The position numbers and the translations under genes are program-made. The notes under the pieces are model-generated. The model was not told the DNA's origin, did no database searches, and was given only the letters and a program-made list of their open reading frames with translations. Below are positions 1 through 12,762 of a DNA stretch of 64,000 bases, piece after piece. The stretch's first letter is position 1; every line of letters begins with the position of its first letter. The DNA is from Mucidula mucida (Eukaryota; Basidiomycota; Agaricomycetes; Agaricales; Physalacriaceae): contig JADNYV010000029.1 in NCBI GenBank assembly GCA_015501055.1, positions 1 to 64,000 of the forward strand. Reading direction: 5' to 3'.

Positions 1-3000
1 AAGCGTTTGTCATCGAGCTTCTTCATTGGTCGGTCCGTGCTGAGATTCATCCCTTCCAGCCATACTTTGTCGCCTTCCTTGTACTCTACTGCCTCTGTCC
101 GCTTCCTGTCATAAAACCGTTTCATGTCCTCTTTTGCATCTTCAATGCCGACCCTACTTCGTCCCATGTTTTCCTCATGCTGTTGGCAAACTCCTGCGCA
201 GTCCGTTTCTCAATGCCGTTTTGGAGCGGTGCCTTTGTAGGGGTGTCTGCCCATGTCTGCAAAGAACGAAGTGACTTTGGTTGCCGAGTGTACCCGATCA
301 TGGTACACAAATTCGGCAGAGGGTAACCCTTCATGCCAGTTGTTCTGATGGTAATTGACAAATAACCATAAGAAATGTTCTATCTCTTGGTTTAACTGTT
401 CTGTCTGTCTGTTTGCCTGTGGATGGTACGCCATTGTGAAGTTCCCTTCAATGCCCAACAGCCGGTATAACTCCTTCATGAAACGCAAGTGGTATTGCGG
501 ACCTCGATTGTGTATCATCTGTCGTGGCATCCATGTATGGGGAAGATTCGATCGCGGTAAATACGAGCCATGCCTTCTGACGTCAGGGTGGTGTGTGTTG
601 GTATAATGCGTAACCGCTTTGTGAAATGGTCCACAAACGTGCTGATCCATTGTATCCTCCCGACTCCGGCAACTCGCCAATCATGTCCGTCCCACTTCTC
701 CCATGGTCGCTTGGCACTCATAGGATGAGAGGTGCAGCCGGCTTCGTGCGATGTGACTTTGTAACTGGCATTTTTGACACCCTTCCACGTATTCGCGGAC
801 GTCTCGGCTAATTCCTGGCCACCAATAGGTGCGTGTGATCAACTCGAGAGTCTTGTACCGTCCCGGATGCCCTGCAAGCTGTGCATCATGATGCATTCCA
901 ATAACTTTTCCCCGCAATTCCTTGTCCTTCGGTATGTAAATACGATCTTTCCATATAATAAGTCCATTTTCCTTCTCTTCCCATCCTTTTTCTTTGTTTT
1001 CTAATGCTTTTTGTACGTATCTGTCCTTGTTTCCTTTTCTTTGTTTGATTTTGTTAAGTAATTCGTCCTCCGGTGTAGCTACTGTATGTAAAGAAAATTG
1101 AATTTGTGATATAAAAAACTCCGGTTTTAGTAAAACAACGTTTTCGTTATCTTTTTCCCCCTTCTCAAGGCCTGTCATCCTTGACAAGGCATCAGCTTTC
1201 CCCATCGTCTTGCCCGGCTTGTGAATCATCTGTATGTCATACTCTGCCAACTCCGTAACCCATCTCGCCTGCCTCCGATTCAACTTCTGTGGCTTCCGGA
1301 AGTACTGGAGGTTTTGATGATCGGTAAACACCTCCACCGTCTCCTTGCTCCTAGAAGATACTGCCTCCAGTCATCAATTGAGTCCATGATAGCCATCATT
1401 TCTTTGTCGTAGATCTCATATTGCGTTCACTTCATTTAACGCGCGAGATCGAAAGCCACTGGTCTCCATTTCCGTCAACAACTGGGAAAGAACAGCCCCG
1501 TTGCATAGTTGAGGAGTCTGCCTCGACTCGAAACTTGCCGTCGTCGTGTGGTACAATCAGACGGGTTCTTCCGTCATCCTCCGTTTCAACTCCTCAAACG
1601 CCTCATGCTGCTCCTTCCCCAAACCCATTCGCCCTTCCCGGTTAGCGATGTCAATGGCTTTGCTACTCCCGCAAATCCCCGATGAAACGTTGGTAGAAGT
1701 TGCAGAAACCCAGAATGACTGTACTTCCTTCTTCTTTGTCGGCTCCTTCCATTCCTTCACTACGGCCACTTTTGCCGGATCCATCTTCACTTCTCCTCCT
1801 CCAACAATAACTCCCAAGTAATCTACAGTATGTGCCTCAAAACTACATTTCTCGGGTTTTAAATACAACTTATTTACTCGTAATATCTCTAGTACTTGTC
1901 GTACAATATGCCTATGTTCTTCCAATGTGTTGTAAAATAAGTATGTCGTCTAAGTAAACTATAACATGTCCTTCATCAATCAACTCCTTCAGAATGTGAT
2001 TCATGAACGATTGGAAGTCGCCGGCGAGTTTGTAAGTCCGAAGAACATGACTGAGGGCTCGAACAGGCCTCGGTTTGTTCTAAACGCCGCTTTCCACTCA
2101 TCACCTTCTTTGATCCGGATGTTATTGTAACCCCATTGGACATCCATCTTTGTGAAAACCTTCGCTCCCTTCAACTTGTCGATAAGCTCCTGATCAACGG
2201 CAAGGGATATCGGTTTTTGATTGTCATGTCGTTCAATTTCCGATAATCCTGCACTGGCCGAAGACTTCCGTCCTTCTTCTTGACAAAGAAGAATGGTGAC
2301 GCCATGGGTGAGATTGATGGCCGTATGCGTCCCGTGCGTATGTTTTCCTCCAAGAACTCGTCTAATGCCTTCTGCTCGGATGGACTAAGGGGATAGACCT
2401 TGCAGTCAACCGGTTTGGAACCAGGCGTAAGTTCTATCGCGTGATCCCAGGGTCTTCGCTCCGGTAACTTGTCAAAGTCCGCCTTGCTAAATACATCGGA
2501 GAATTCCTCAATGTAAGGTGCAGCAGCGGATGAAGGCTGTTGTGATCTCAGCTTTTCACCGCTTTTGCGATAGTTGTCCCAGTCCATCCAGAACAAACGC
2601 TCTCCCTCTCCACTTCTCTTCTACTCTTCTCCTTCATCTTCCGGCGAGTTATACTCGGGTAGGTAGCCGCAACGGTCTGGGCATCGATCAAAAGTCAACG
2701 TGGATTCCGTCCAGTTGATTGTGGGGTTGTGATATCGTAACCAATCTAGCCCCAAAAAGATGCTTGTTTTGCCAAGATTGGTGACGGCCAACTCAATCTT
2801 TTCGGCGTGATCACCAATCTTCATCCGGACCTCCACAAAACCTTGATTGCTCCTCCCTCATTTAGGGTTCCATCCGCATTGTAGACAGGGAGCTTGACCG
2901 GTAACTCCTTGATCGGGAGTCCGTTCTTCTCAACGAATTCTTTATTGACACAAGAACCCGTTGCTCCACTGTCAAGAAGGGCACTCGTTTCCCATTCAGA
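1..3000 (-). pseudogene. pol: Pol region (protease, RT, RNase H, integrase) of the Ty3/gypsy element
   Basis: A protease motif 'LLDSGATGSCV' lies near 2960. RT begins near 2560 ('[25 protein letters not shown]'), and the catalytic YLDD is encoded at 1945-1956. RNase H appears as 'VFTDHQNLQYF' near 1330 and 'GKADALSR' near 1180. Integrase has an HHCC zinc region near 690-900 ('HPGRYKTL', 'CQKC') and a core running to about 215. The frame changes several times. In the integrase core the usual 'SDRGPQF' motif reads 'HNRGPQY', so the second catalytic Asp is Asn. The copy is inactive unless complemented. Confidence 0.88.
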
Positions 3001-3386
3001 GCCTGTGTGTACGCTCTCTATGGTTACTCGGAGTTTCATGTCCTGCCCCTTTGTTCCCCGGATGTACTTCCTCGACTTTTTCAACTCCGTCACAACTTCC
3101 ACCGCAGCTTCCTTTGTCAACGCTCTGATCGCCATCACCTTCTCCTCCGTCGCTTCTCTCTCTCTCCGCTCCGGCATCCATGCTCTCAAAATTCCCACTG
3201 CTCTCGACACTTCATCCTCTCTTAGCCGTTGTGCGATCCACTCGGGCGTATTTGGCTCAAATCTTTCTTTCGCAGGTTTTGTTGGTGAAGTCGTCGATGA
3301 TATTTTAGATGTTTCAGTACCCGTACTGTAAATAGATTCTGCATCTGACGACCCTTTCCTTGATGACTGCTCCGGCAGGACTGCGT

Positions 3387-4311
3387 CTACTGCGGGAGCT
3401 TCGCAAAACCCAACTCTTCGGCCAACTTCTTCTTCTCCTCGTCGTTCATTTCGGTCCATAGACCCCGAATCGTCTGGGGTCGACCCTTCTTGGACAGAAC
3501 CTGCTGAATGGCCGTGTTCGCCACAGCTGAAGCAAAGTCCTCTTCGACGTGCGTTGTCGATGTCCATCGGCCTGCCGGCTCCTCCATAGGTAACACCGGT
3601 GGCATCTCGTCGTGTGATCGGCGTCGGGGGTGGGTTCGTAGGATTGGCTCTCGATGTAGCCGCCTGCGGAGCTTGGGGCCGGGACTGCATGCCGGACCTC
3701 TTGCTCGCCGCCCGCCTTCTCCACAGCTGATCGATCTGAATGATCTGTGCCTTCCAATCCTTGTACTTCTCTGGCAACCCGTCTCGGCTGCCATAGATCT
3801 GATCAATGATCTTCTCGTTGACGTTGGTCTCGAGAAGTCGCACACAAATGTGTCATCCTTCGAATATCCTGCCTGAGTGAGCAGGACCTCGAACTTCTGG
3901 AAGAAATCTTGAGCGGTGTCTTGCCCCTGGCGCAACCGCTCGATCTGGTCTTGCGCGTCTCGCGCGAGGTTGGAATCCACAAATCGCTCCTTCAAGTCTT
4001 CCTTGAACTCCGTCCAAGAGACTGTCCATTCCTCTTCTTCCTCGTCGAAGTTCTGGTCCGAGTAGTTCTGGACCCATGCATCTACGTGATCTCCTCGGAT
4101 GTAGGAGAGAACAACATGATCCTTTCGGAGTCAGATGTGAGGTTGTTCTTCTTGTCACGGATGTATGTGAACATGATCGCCACCAGCTCTTGTACTTGGA
4201 CTTGTCCCCGTCATAGTCATAAGGCTTGTTGACAAGGGATCGGCCTTTGGTTTCGACATCGGCATGATGAGCGGGTGTGTGAGGAGCGGTTTCGGGTGCT
4301 TCGTTGGACAT
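3387..4311 (-). pseudogene. gag: Gag region of the Ty3/gypsy element
   Basis: The protein begins MSNEAPETAP at 4311. A segment with 'PYDYDGDKSKYKSWWR' follows, which resembles the start of basidiomycete gypsy Gag. A second frame (3995 downward) gives 'RFVDSNLARDAQDQIERLRQGQDTAQDFFQKFEVLLTQAGYS' split over the same type of capsid fold. A third frame (3843 downward) carries one CCHC knuckle, 'CFSCGEHGHSA', near 3530-3560, in which the last Cys is replaced. The three frames cover one protein, so at least two frameshifts are present. Gag would form the virus-like particle and bind element RNA; this copy should not make it. Confidence 0.85.
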
Positions 4312-5660
4312 GATGAATCGGGGTGATAGGATCGGAGAGTGAAAGGGTGAAAGTGGGGATATGGGTGATGCGGATTTGGATGAAACGGGTGAGGGAATAG
4401 AGGTTTGGATGAATAAGGAGGAGTCGCCTAGATCTGAAATAGAATCCAGGACTTGGTAGGGTGGGGAATGATGGTGTGTATCGTAAGGTAAGTAAAGTAG
4501 GTAGGTATGTAACTGTCTACGCTATTTTACCGACTACTGACTACGTATCTACGGAGCCCAAGAGCTCGTCACAAGTTCGCAATTGCCCAGCCGACGTCCC
4601 TCTGGTGTGAGGTAAGCCAAGTTTTCCTGGGAACGGGGGTTGACCCGTAAACAGCGCCCACTGAAGTGCAACTGCCAAAAGTTCGTTCTCGTGAGAGCGG
4701 CTACTTCCAGCACCCGAGGCAGTTATCTCTAACTGTTAGCCGGCGCTACTGGGACCAATACACACGTATGCGGACGTGCGCTGGAATTAGGAATCCGTCG
4801 ATCTGTAAACAGGGAAAGGGAATAGGGGAATGTGCGATGATCAAACAGCGAAGTGCTGATCGACGATCAGGGATGTGTGGTAGGTGGTAGAAAGTAGTTC
4901 CGATCTTCTGTTAGCGACTGACTAAGCCACGAGACTCAACCAGGTACCACAGCAAGAACTTAAGGAAGAAAGTGTTCGTGTTCGTAGAACTAGGCTAGGC
5001 CAGGTGTATAAACGAGATCGGAACTAAAGTACAATGATACTATACTACTGCTTATATACTAGTAAGTCTGTGTTTGGGACTCCTTGCCCATACGTGTTTC
5101 CGCTAGGGATAACTCCACGCCCTTGACCCAGTGTTGTATGCTACCAGTCCGTGAAACCATTAAATACAAGTGGTAACTGCATGTAAGTAATAATACTGAA
5201 ACAACCATGTGTGCTACGAGTGTTGGTGGTGTGTATACAATAGGAAGTCCATGAGGTATCGGCATGTATGATGCCATGTGTTGGACGTGTGTTCGACATG
5301 AGTACGGCTTCGGTAAGGAAAAGGGGTATGATCGGTGACGAAACAGATGATGAAACAGTCCGTTGGTTGATAAGACAAGGCCCCCGATAAGATATGATAA
5401 GATGTGAAAATGTGAAAATATGGCGATTCATAACACCCCGCATTCCTATTCTCCCCATATATCCGTGTGACGGGAACGTGTCTCCTTGTCACGTATCCCT
5501 CACAGTGCCAGTCTCAGTCCTGGTCCCTTTATCTCATCTATTATTTGATACAGATACACAGTCTACCGGGACGTCTGTTCCGCGCGTCATATGAAGGGCG
5601 GCGATATCGATGGCCTATACGTGTCTAATCGCTTTTCGTAGAGATACACAACGCAGCTAG
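4312..5660. other. Gene-free stretch, probably contains the 5' LTR and leader of the gypsy element
   Basis: No coding sequence is recognisable. It lies directly upstream (minus sense) of Gag, where an LTR, primer-binding site and leader are expected. No primer-binding site or LTR edge could be assigned with confidence because only one LTR is in the window. Confidence 0.3.
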
Positions 5661-5674
5661 CATAAAGAGAAAGA

Positions 5675-7004
5675 TTGACGAGGTCACGGCAAGACCGTCT
5701 GTCAAAAGAGATGCTAGCCCGTCCGTCGAGGAGCTGCAGGCTAAACGTCAAAGAGCAACATCCTGCCCTTTGCTGTCGAGTAGCCGCTGTCCCTCAGACA
5801 CTTCCTCGCCACCTAAACAAGTCAAATCCAACCCATATGATCTATCATCCAACACGCCTTTGCGCCTCAAAGACCAGGACGGATACTTTTTATGTCACTC
5901 TCAATCATGTCCTGGACTGGAAAACCGGCCTTGGGTGCATAGTCAACGCAAAGTCCGACAAATGGCCCGACAAAGAGTTGGTCGTCAAAATCGCTTGGTC
6001 TGCCCCGGGCCAACAGACGGAAGCTACCTGTGTCAGCCATATCAGAGAAAGGGTCTCTGAGAAGGATGCAGGATGGGTTTTGAACCATATCCCGAACCTT
6101 CTCCACTCTCAGGACTTTGCAGACGCCTCTGAAGCTATTATGGAGACTGGCGCGCCTATCATCAGACAATACGCGTTGGAAAGTGACTACCCAGATGATT
6201 TGGCATTATGTGTCAGTGTACACGAGAAGCTCCACACGCTTAGCGAGTTGAAAGAAGTACTCGAGTATGGTCAAGTCATTTTTTACGCTTTGCAAGGTTT
6301 GTTTCTCCAGAATTAGTTTCGCTATGTACTAACGCTCATGTGTTAATCAGTCCATCGCTGGATATTCGATCATGCTTCTGTGCCGTGATATCAGCGAAGG
6401 AAACATCATGTGGCATAAGCACAACGGCGGGTGTGCGGTGTTCTAATCGACTTTGAATTGTCGAGGTTCCGCGACTACACATCCGTGAATCGAGACGTCG
6501 AGTGGGTACACCCCTCTATATGGCTCAAGAGCAGCATGAGAATCCTCCGATGCCCCTCTATCGCCATGAACTCGAATCTTTTTTCTATGTCTTGCTGATC
6601 CTTGCGAACGACAATCTTCTTGAGCAGCCGAAAATCGATGAGACTACCAAGACGGCATGCTATCTTGCTCTCATGGCGATCAGACGACCATGAATTTTTG
6701 TCCGATACAAAGGGCGAGTTCTGGAAAGCGGAGCGGCCGTATACTCATCCATCATTCGACGTGTTGGCGGGGTTCATCCATGATCTTTGGATGTAAATGT
6801 GTAGGGGGAAGGCGGCGAAGTCCAAGCACAGACGACATTGTCATTCCCGGAAGAGGATTTTGCTCTCTCCGCAGGAGAACATATTGCCGTATGATGAGAG
6901 CACGTTGGGCGGACATTGGACGTTGGACGTACGCGAATCTCTTGAAGGTGTTTGACAATACCAATCTTGTGAGGATGTACCCGGTAGCGCTACCTGATAA
7001 TTAG
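5675..7004 (+). pseudogene. FunK1-type fungal protein kinase, broken (locus 1)
   Basis: This is a decayed relative of the three FunK1 kinases further on. The N-lobe part reads 'KELVVKIAWSAPG' with the ATP-binding Lys, then 'GWVLNHIPNLLHSQDF', matching 'DWVLDHVPNILHSQDF' in the other copies. An intron (GT at 6297, AG near 6350) sits exactly where the paralogs have theirs, just before 'VHRW'. The catalytic loop near 6390 reads as a shifted version of RDISEGNIMW, and a further shift follows at 'DFELSRF'. 'GTPLYMAQEQ' and 'YRHELESFFYVLLILA' (6502 on) are in another frame. At least three frameshifts make it a pseudogene. FunK1 kinases are an expanded mushroom family of unknown substrate. Confidence 0.85.
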
Positions 7005-7799
7005 TTATGCATGCTACCTCCAGCCGATTTGTTTTTTAGCATACCTACCCGTTTATTGAACATCTCCCATCGGTGCCCAGGTCAAGTTCATGTGACGGAA
7101 GGTTACTTTGTTGCTCTTTGACTAAAACTATGTTTCGAGTTTCGAAGGCCATTCATTACTCCTCACGAGGCTGCACCAAACCCAAATCATCTCGCGCGCA
7201 CTGACGAGTTCAACAGCTTCCCTCAGACTAGACTCGGCGTTAACTTAGTAAGGTGCTCGATCTCTTTGACTCGCATTGCTCTTTACTCCGGCGTATAAAT
7301 ACATCGATTTGCCAGCGCAAAGCAAGGAAGACGCTGCATCACCCAGATCCGTCCGTTCACCGTTCACCAAAACCTTCCGAAGTACCATTCATATATCCCC
7401 TAATACTACACTACTCTTGTAGACCCATCTACTGCATTGTACGTGTGAAAGCTATCTACAGAGTTGAAACCTGATAATCCCCAAAAGCAGGAAAAAGATA
7501 ATCCAACGGGAAAGGTAGTGCGCGCTCTAGCCACCCTTTTCACAGCGTTTATATCAGTTCTCACATTGTGAGCACGGGAGACAAACTCACCTAAGCCCCG
7601 TAAGTCTGGTATGCGCTCCAGAGAGAGGTGTCAATTAGGCGCCACAACCGCGAACCCTGAGACGGCTGTCGGTACCGCTGCTCTGTAGGCCTCTTGGTGA
7701 GATTACTTTAGTGACTCACAGCTGTAGTACGTGTGCTAACATCTGCGACAGAGTTAGTATCTGCTTCTCTGAGCGACGAGGAAAGAGTGACTGACGGGA
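7005..7799. other. Intergenic, no feature recognised
   Basis: About 0.8 kb between the broken FunK1 and the left end of the large transposon. No coding or RNA feature could be supported. Confidence 0.5.
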
Positions 7800-7818
7800 T
7801 ACTGTAGTGTTTCGACCG
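7800..7818 (+). repeat. Left TA + terminal inverted repeat of the 9.8 kb element
   Basis: TA followed by CTGTAGTGTTTCGACCG, identical to the reverse complement of the right end at 17579-17597. The subterminal motif occurs just inside at 7833-7845 and, partly, at 7881-7890. Confidence 0.95.
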
Positions 7819-8110
7819 TAGGTTCGCGGTCTGTGATCCGATATGCAGTGAACTTACAGGATCTAGCTTCGAAATTGACCGTGATCCGTTATCTGATATG
7901 CATTAGGTTTGCACCCGGAGCTTCAACTTATTTCGGCCATGACATAGTCCTAATGATTTAGCATAACTTATTTTAGGTACTGTGCGAGACCGAAAGCCTA
8001 GAACTTAGATATATATGGGGATACACTAAAATAAAGTATACCACCGAATACCGGCACCCACATCAATACGCAAACTTCAACCACCTACCACGACCAAATC
8101 GTTTTGCACT

Positions 8111-9600
8111 ATGAGTCAGTTTGACCCCTCTGAATGGCTCGGTAAAGGAAAAATCTACAAGGATACTCCTCCAAAAGTGCAGCGGGCAGCTAATGCCGCC
8201 TTGCTCATTCCCGACACCATCCGTAACCAGCTCATTCCCAAAGGGTCGCTTCATGACCTCTGCACATTCACTATGCCTATCTTCCAGGGAAAAACTTCCC
8301 TTCAGGACAATATCATCATACAATTCTTCTCTACACACAAGCCTGACGTCGTCTCCGACCATACCATTTCCCAGCTTTGTTACCTCACAATGCCCGCCAC
8401 GTCGGCTTCCCATCAGATCTACAAGCTCGCGCACCAAGCATGGCTTGATGGCATGCAGTCCATCTGTTATGTCCATCTCGCCGACAATGGTTCCTCGACC
8501 GTCATCCATTTCCCTCTCTTCGTCGCCGCCTTATGGAAGGAGTTCGCGGAGATTCAGACCATTCGAAGCCAATGGCAGAAGTTGTCTGAATATGTCGCGA
8601 AGCATATGCATCAGCCGAAGTATCCTGAACGTGAGCGTGCTGCTCAACAGACCTGGGAGTACATGAAGGATATGCCATGGACCAGTCTATTGGCATCTTG
8701 CAGGATGATATGCCGGTTCATCATCTGTATCGGATGGTCGGTGATGGGTGGTGGTCCAGTTCACTGGTGAACATCCAGCTCAGTCTTCTCGCAGAGAGGG
8801 CTCGTGACCGTCTGGGACTGTCCAATGTCCGCGTTGAGCTGTGTGAGTTCACAAATGTGCTCGTCAGTCAGTACAAGGCACGTGACAGGCAGTCGTACCA
8901 ACATCCTTGGCTTTGCGGAGTGGGAGACACAATAATAAACGAGCGCGGCACTCTAGTCACCGGCGTCAATCTTGGGAAGGTCAACGATAACCCTCACTGG
9001 GTTCCGTTAGTCATTAATGGCGAGACGGGACAAGCACACTACGGCGACTCACTTTGTGAGGATCTCCCGCCTACTCTCCAGCATTGTATAGACTGGTGGC
9101 TTGCCCAGCACACCCCTTCACCCTCACATCTCTGGGCCGAGCTACCCATTACTGTCCAACTAGACTCAAACAACTGTGCTGTCTTATGGTGGACGCGCTT
9201 GAGAATTATGTGGACCCCAGCCGCGGATTAGTCGAGAATACCCCAAACGCATTAGCTCATCGACGCTTTCTACTATTCAATGAGATAATTGAACGGGTTT
9301 TGGGAAGAGTACGTACCATTATTGCTTGCCGCAATCTTTGCTCATCTTCTCTTCCAGATGGCACTTGATGAATATCCCTCAGATACGGAAGAGGCAGGCA
9401 TTTTCGACGGTGAAGATGGTCTGTTTGACGATTCGTTTACAACTCCCAGCACGAGCTCTGCACCTAGCGGAGACTTCACGTTTAGATTTTCATTGTCCAT
9501 GAAAGAAAACAAAGAAAACTTGCCGGGCTCCTCAACTTGTACCATGAAGCGCCCGCTATATGATGTTAACACCCCCAATATCAACCCCAGCCCTGTAAAA
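8111..9600 (+). pseudogene. Ulp1-like (C48) cysteine protease, transposon-borne, frameshifted
   Basis: The ORF from 8111 (MSQFDPSEWLGKGKIYKD) is the N-terminal part seen in basidiomycete transposon-linked Ulp1 proteins. After a frame change near 8690-8705 it continues as 'VHHLYRMVGDGWWSSSLVN'. The catalytic set of the adenain/Ulp1 fold is visible: His in 'NPHWVPLVI' (8995-8997), Asp in 'YGDSL' (9046-9048), Gln in 'VQLDSNNC' and Cys at 9175-9177. One base appears lost near 9187, where the frame passes to 'MVDALENYVDPSRG'. A 49-nt intron (9309-9357) precedes an acidic tail (MALDEYPSDTEE). Ulp1 enzymes cleave SUMO-like modifiers; the role in transposons is unknown. The tail may have been joined to the downstream transposase, since another frame change near 9600 leads straight into it. 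Confidence 0.8.
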
Positions 9601-9605
9601 AGCAT

Positions 9606-12331
9606 GTGGCGTCGGTTGCCAATCCATTAATCCCACTCCCAGCCTTAGGCTTCCTATCGGCATCCTCTCCTCGTGCTTTGCCGCCAATGTCCTCGCCACC
9701 TCCAGCCTCCTCGCCTCCTGCTCACACTTCAGCACAGAGCTCCATTCCTGCATCATCGCCTTCTCCATTCCTAGAGGACGACATGTTCGAGCATGACAAC
9801 TCAGATATGCCACACATGGCCAATGTTGGCTCATCAGATAACAAAGACGACGATTCCGATGATTCGGATAGCGATGACGAGAGTGACGATGAGATTGACA
9901 GCCACGTTACGGATGCTGTTCCCGAGGGTAGTGGGAAAGAAGTCGTTGAAGGTGCACTAACAGGACGAACCTCTGTTCAACCGTCAGCACCGTTACCGAC
10001 ATATGGATTGTTTAAATTCCAGCTTACCTCACTTTGGACAACGGTCCCAAAAGAGGTATGGCACAAACAGGTCAAGGATACGACGGAGTTGTCCAAGGTG
10101 GAGCGGGAAAAGCTAATGGTGGAGAACCAGGTTCGCGAGCAGAAGAAGAAGGAGAGGGAGCGAGACATGGCAAATGTCCGCCAGCAAAAGGTTCGAGATA
10201 AGAAGCGAAAAGCGAAGGTAGAGAGTGGTTGGGAACCGTGCCAGGGAAACTTCAAGAAGAAGGTTAGTGCACGCGTAAATTTGACATTTTAATACTCACC
10301 AGGTTTTCTGTAGCGGCCCAATACTCTCAAGGACTATGATGCCGCATCCGACGATGATCTCAACATTAACGTTGCTGAGACCTCGCGGCCCCATCGCCAA
10401 TTCCGCGAAAACCGTCGCCAATCAAAAAAGGTCGCAGGAAGAACGCGCCAACCTTCCAAAAAGGACGCTATCCGTATTAACTGGGCCCAACCCGCTCTAT
10501 TCCGTCAAATCGATACTGCCGCACGCAAAACCTGTCGTCCTTGGAGTCCTCTGGCCATTGTGCAGCAGGTGCAGCGTGACAATCCAAAAGACTTTGCACA
10601 GTTGACGCCTCAGGTGGTTGGAAAATGGATCTGCCCCATTGCAAAGTCACAGGGCAAGTCGAAGTGAAGTGAGAAGGTGATAGCACGAGTAAAACGAGGG
10701 AATCAACCTGGTGGCCAGACCACGTGAGCCGGCGTATTGGTAAGCAAACATGTCTAATCAGATTTCCGTGCTAACTTGCCCTCTTATCATAGAGTGCATA
10801 CCCCGATCTCTGTAAAGCAATTCAAATGCGGCTTCAGGCGATGCGCTCTGTTGGTGTGCCACTCACCGTCACCTCTGTCCGGGCTATCATGAGTGGATAC
10901 ATCAATATCCACGCGCCTCATCTGTTCGAAATCAAACAGTCGGATGGCTCAGCCTTTCGCTGTTCTGAGGCTTTCGTCAAAAAGTTTATGGATCGACATC
11001 TTGGCTGGAGCTACCGCCGCACAACAAAGGCTGCAAAAAAGGTCCCTGACAATGTCGACGAAATCTTGCAGGAAGCATACCTCCGCGAGGCGAATCTTAT
11101 TCGAAACTACGCTATCCCCGGTGGATTTCGGGTCAACACCAACCAGACTCAAATCGTTTATCAGCAAGGTACCAACACGACATGGTCTGAGCGTGGGGCG
11201 AAACAAGTTCCGACGTCCGGTCACAAAGAGAAGCGCGCATTCACTCTGGTTCCTTCCATATCTGCGAGCGGTGTTCTCCTCCCCATGCAGGCTATCTATC
11301 ACGGTCAGAAGGATGGCTCTCTTCCCTCCAAGGATTGTCCCGCATACGCCGCAGCACAAAAACTTGGTGTTCGCCTCCTTCCTTCGAAATCTAAAACTTA
11401 CTGGTCTACTCATGAGACGATGCACGACCTTGTCAACAATATTATTGTCCCATACCTGGATGCGACCAAGAAGGAGCTCGGGTTACCGGAGTTGCAGTTT
11501 TCCATCTGGAAAATTGATTGTTGGAGTGTGCACAAGTCGGAAGACTTCATGACTTGGATGCGCACCAATCATCCCCGGATTATTGTTCTCTTTATTCCAG
11601 CAAACTGCACGGGTGTATGGCAGCCTCTGGATGTTGGGTTACAACACGTCATGAAGCTCTCTATCAAGCGCGCATGTCATCGTGACATGGTCAAGGAAGT
11701 CTCCGAGCAGCTCGAGAAAGATTTGGACGTGGTCATGAAGCTGGATACCAGCATCGGTACGCTTCGTAACCGTTCTCTTGGTTGGATTGTAGCTGCCGTT
11801 CACGATACAAGCAACCGTGAACTCATCCAGAAGGTCAGCCGTCCGCAATTCCTCTTTGAGTTGTTCACTCACCCAGTTTAGGCATTTGAACTTTGTCGTG
11901 TAGGGGAGCTTAACTGTTCGCAAGCCTCCCTCACCTCCCCATCCACCCTGGAACTCCTTGCTGATCTTCCCAAGACAAACCCTGTTCTGTTTGCGAAGTT
12001 ATCCAAGTCGCGTCTTTCAGATGTTAAGGACCTTGGCAAAGAGGAAGCCTTTTCCGACCAATCACCTAAAGACGATAGCGATATCCCTCTTGATGTTGTT
12101 GCCAACATTGTTGAGGCATCTGGTGCAGAGATTGACGGGTTCGATATCTTGGAGGACGGTACAGTAATGCGTACTGGAGTTGCCGAGACGGACCATGAAG
12201 ATATCGTGCGCACAGAGAAGGGCGACGACATTGAGCCCGAGGCCGTGCTAGAACTTCCCATCGTCAGCAAGTGTGGGCGTACCATCCGACCAAGCTGCTG
12301 GTATGCAGGCGCACACTGGCAGCGGTCTTAA
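9606..12331 (+). pseudogene. pogo/DDE_1-type transposase, inactivated
   Basis: Exons: about 9606-10262, 10313-10739, 10793-11833 and 11882-12331, joined by introns of 48-53 nt. The first part is Ser/Pro-rich, then acidic, then a basic coiled stretch. The second exon carries a helix-turn-helix-like region ('PWSPLAIVQQVQ', 'LTPQVVGKW'). The DDE core follows. The first catalytic Asp of the family's N-x-DQT motif is Asn here (11141-11143); the second Asp is at 11516-11518 ('IDCWSVHKS') and the third at 11630-11632 ('VWQPLDVG'). TGA codons interrupt at 10665-10667, where Trp is usual, and at 10725-10727, where Arg is usual. An apparent TAG at 11879-11881 is inside an intron and is not damage. The family cuts and pastes DNA at TA targets, matching the element ends. 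Confidence 0.85.
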
Positions 12332-12762
12332 TTACTTATCTCTTCATCTGTGGGAGACATACGAACCTTTATTACCATGATATTATCTGAAATGTTATAT
12401 GCTTTATACCTTTTGAAATGTCCATGCTTCACCCCGTGAACAAGTTCGAAGTTGAGTAGCGAAGGATCGTTAAGACGCTGCCAGTTGATCGTTAACTCGG
12501 CACGTAACAAACTTGCACCGTGTTGCCTGCATTTAGTATTGAGGTAGACTGCAAAAGAAATGGAGTGCTTGATTTAAAATAGAATTCGACTGTATTGGTG
12601 TTGTTCAACGGCTGGTCAAGTGGTGTGAAGTGAGTGCTGTAAAGTGTGAGCTATGGTGGATTAAGTAGCCGATCACGATCATTGACAACTTTACCTTCAA
12701 CCACCATCATCGACGTACCCGTCATCTCATCGCCGCCGACCACCCCATCCCACGCCACTACC
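12332..12762. other. Intergenic within the transposon
   Basis: About 0.4 kb with no recognisable gene; probably promoter for the small gene that follows. Confidence 0.4.

Larger units (their letters stand above)
1..4311 (-). mobile_element. Ty3/gypsy LTR retrotransposon, decayed, 3' end outside window
   Basis: On the minus strand the order is Gag with CCHC zinc knuckle, aspartic protease, reverse transcriptase, RNase H, integrase. This is the Ty3/gypsy order, and the element runs off the window at position 1. The reading frame changes many times, so no complete polyprotein is possible. The second (3') LTR lies outside the window, so LTR limits cannot be found by comparing the two LTRs. The Gag start at 4311 is followed upstream by about 1.3 kb of gene-free DNA that probably contains the 5' LTR. 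Confidence 0.9.

Noticed and set aside
4440..5600. Exact LTR borders of the gypsy element
   Set aside because: Only one LTR would be in the window and no clear primer-binding site or TG/CA pair could be chosen over others.
11879..11881. In-frame TAG ending the 351-codon transposase frame
   Set aside because: It lies at the end of a 48-nt intron (GTCAGC...TTTAG, 11834-11881); splicing joins K to 'AFELCRVGEL', the normal continuation of this family.
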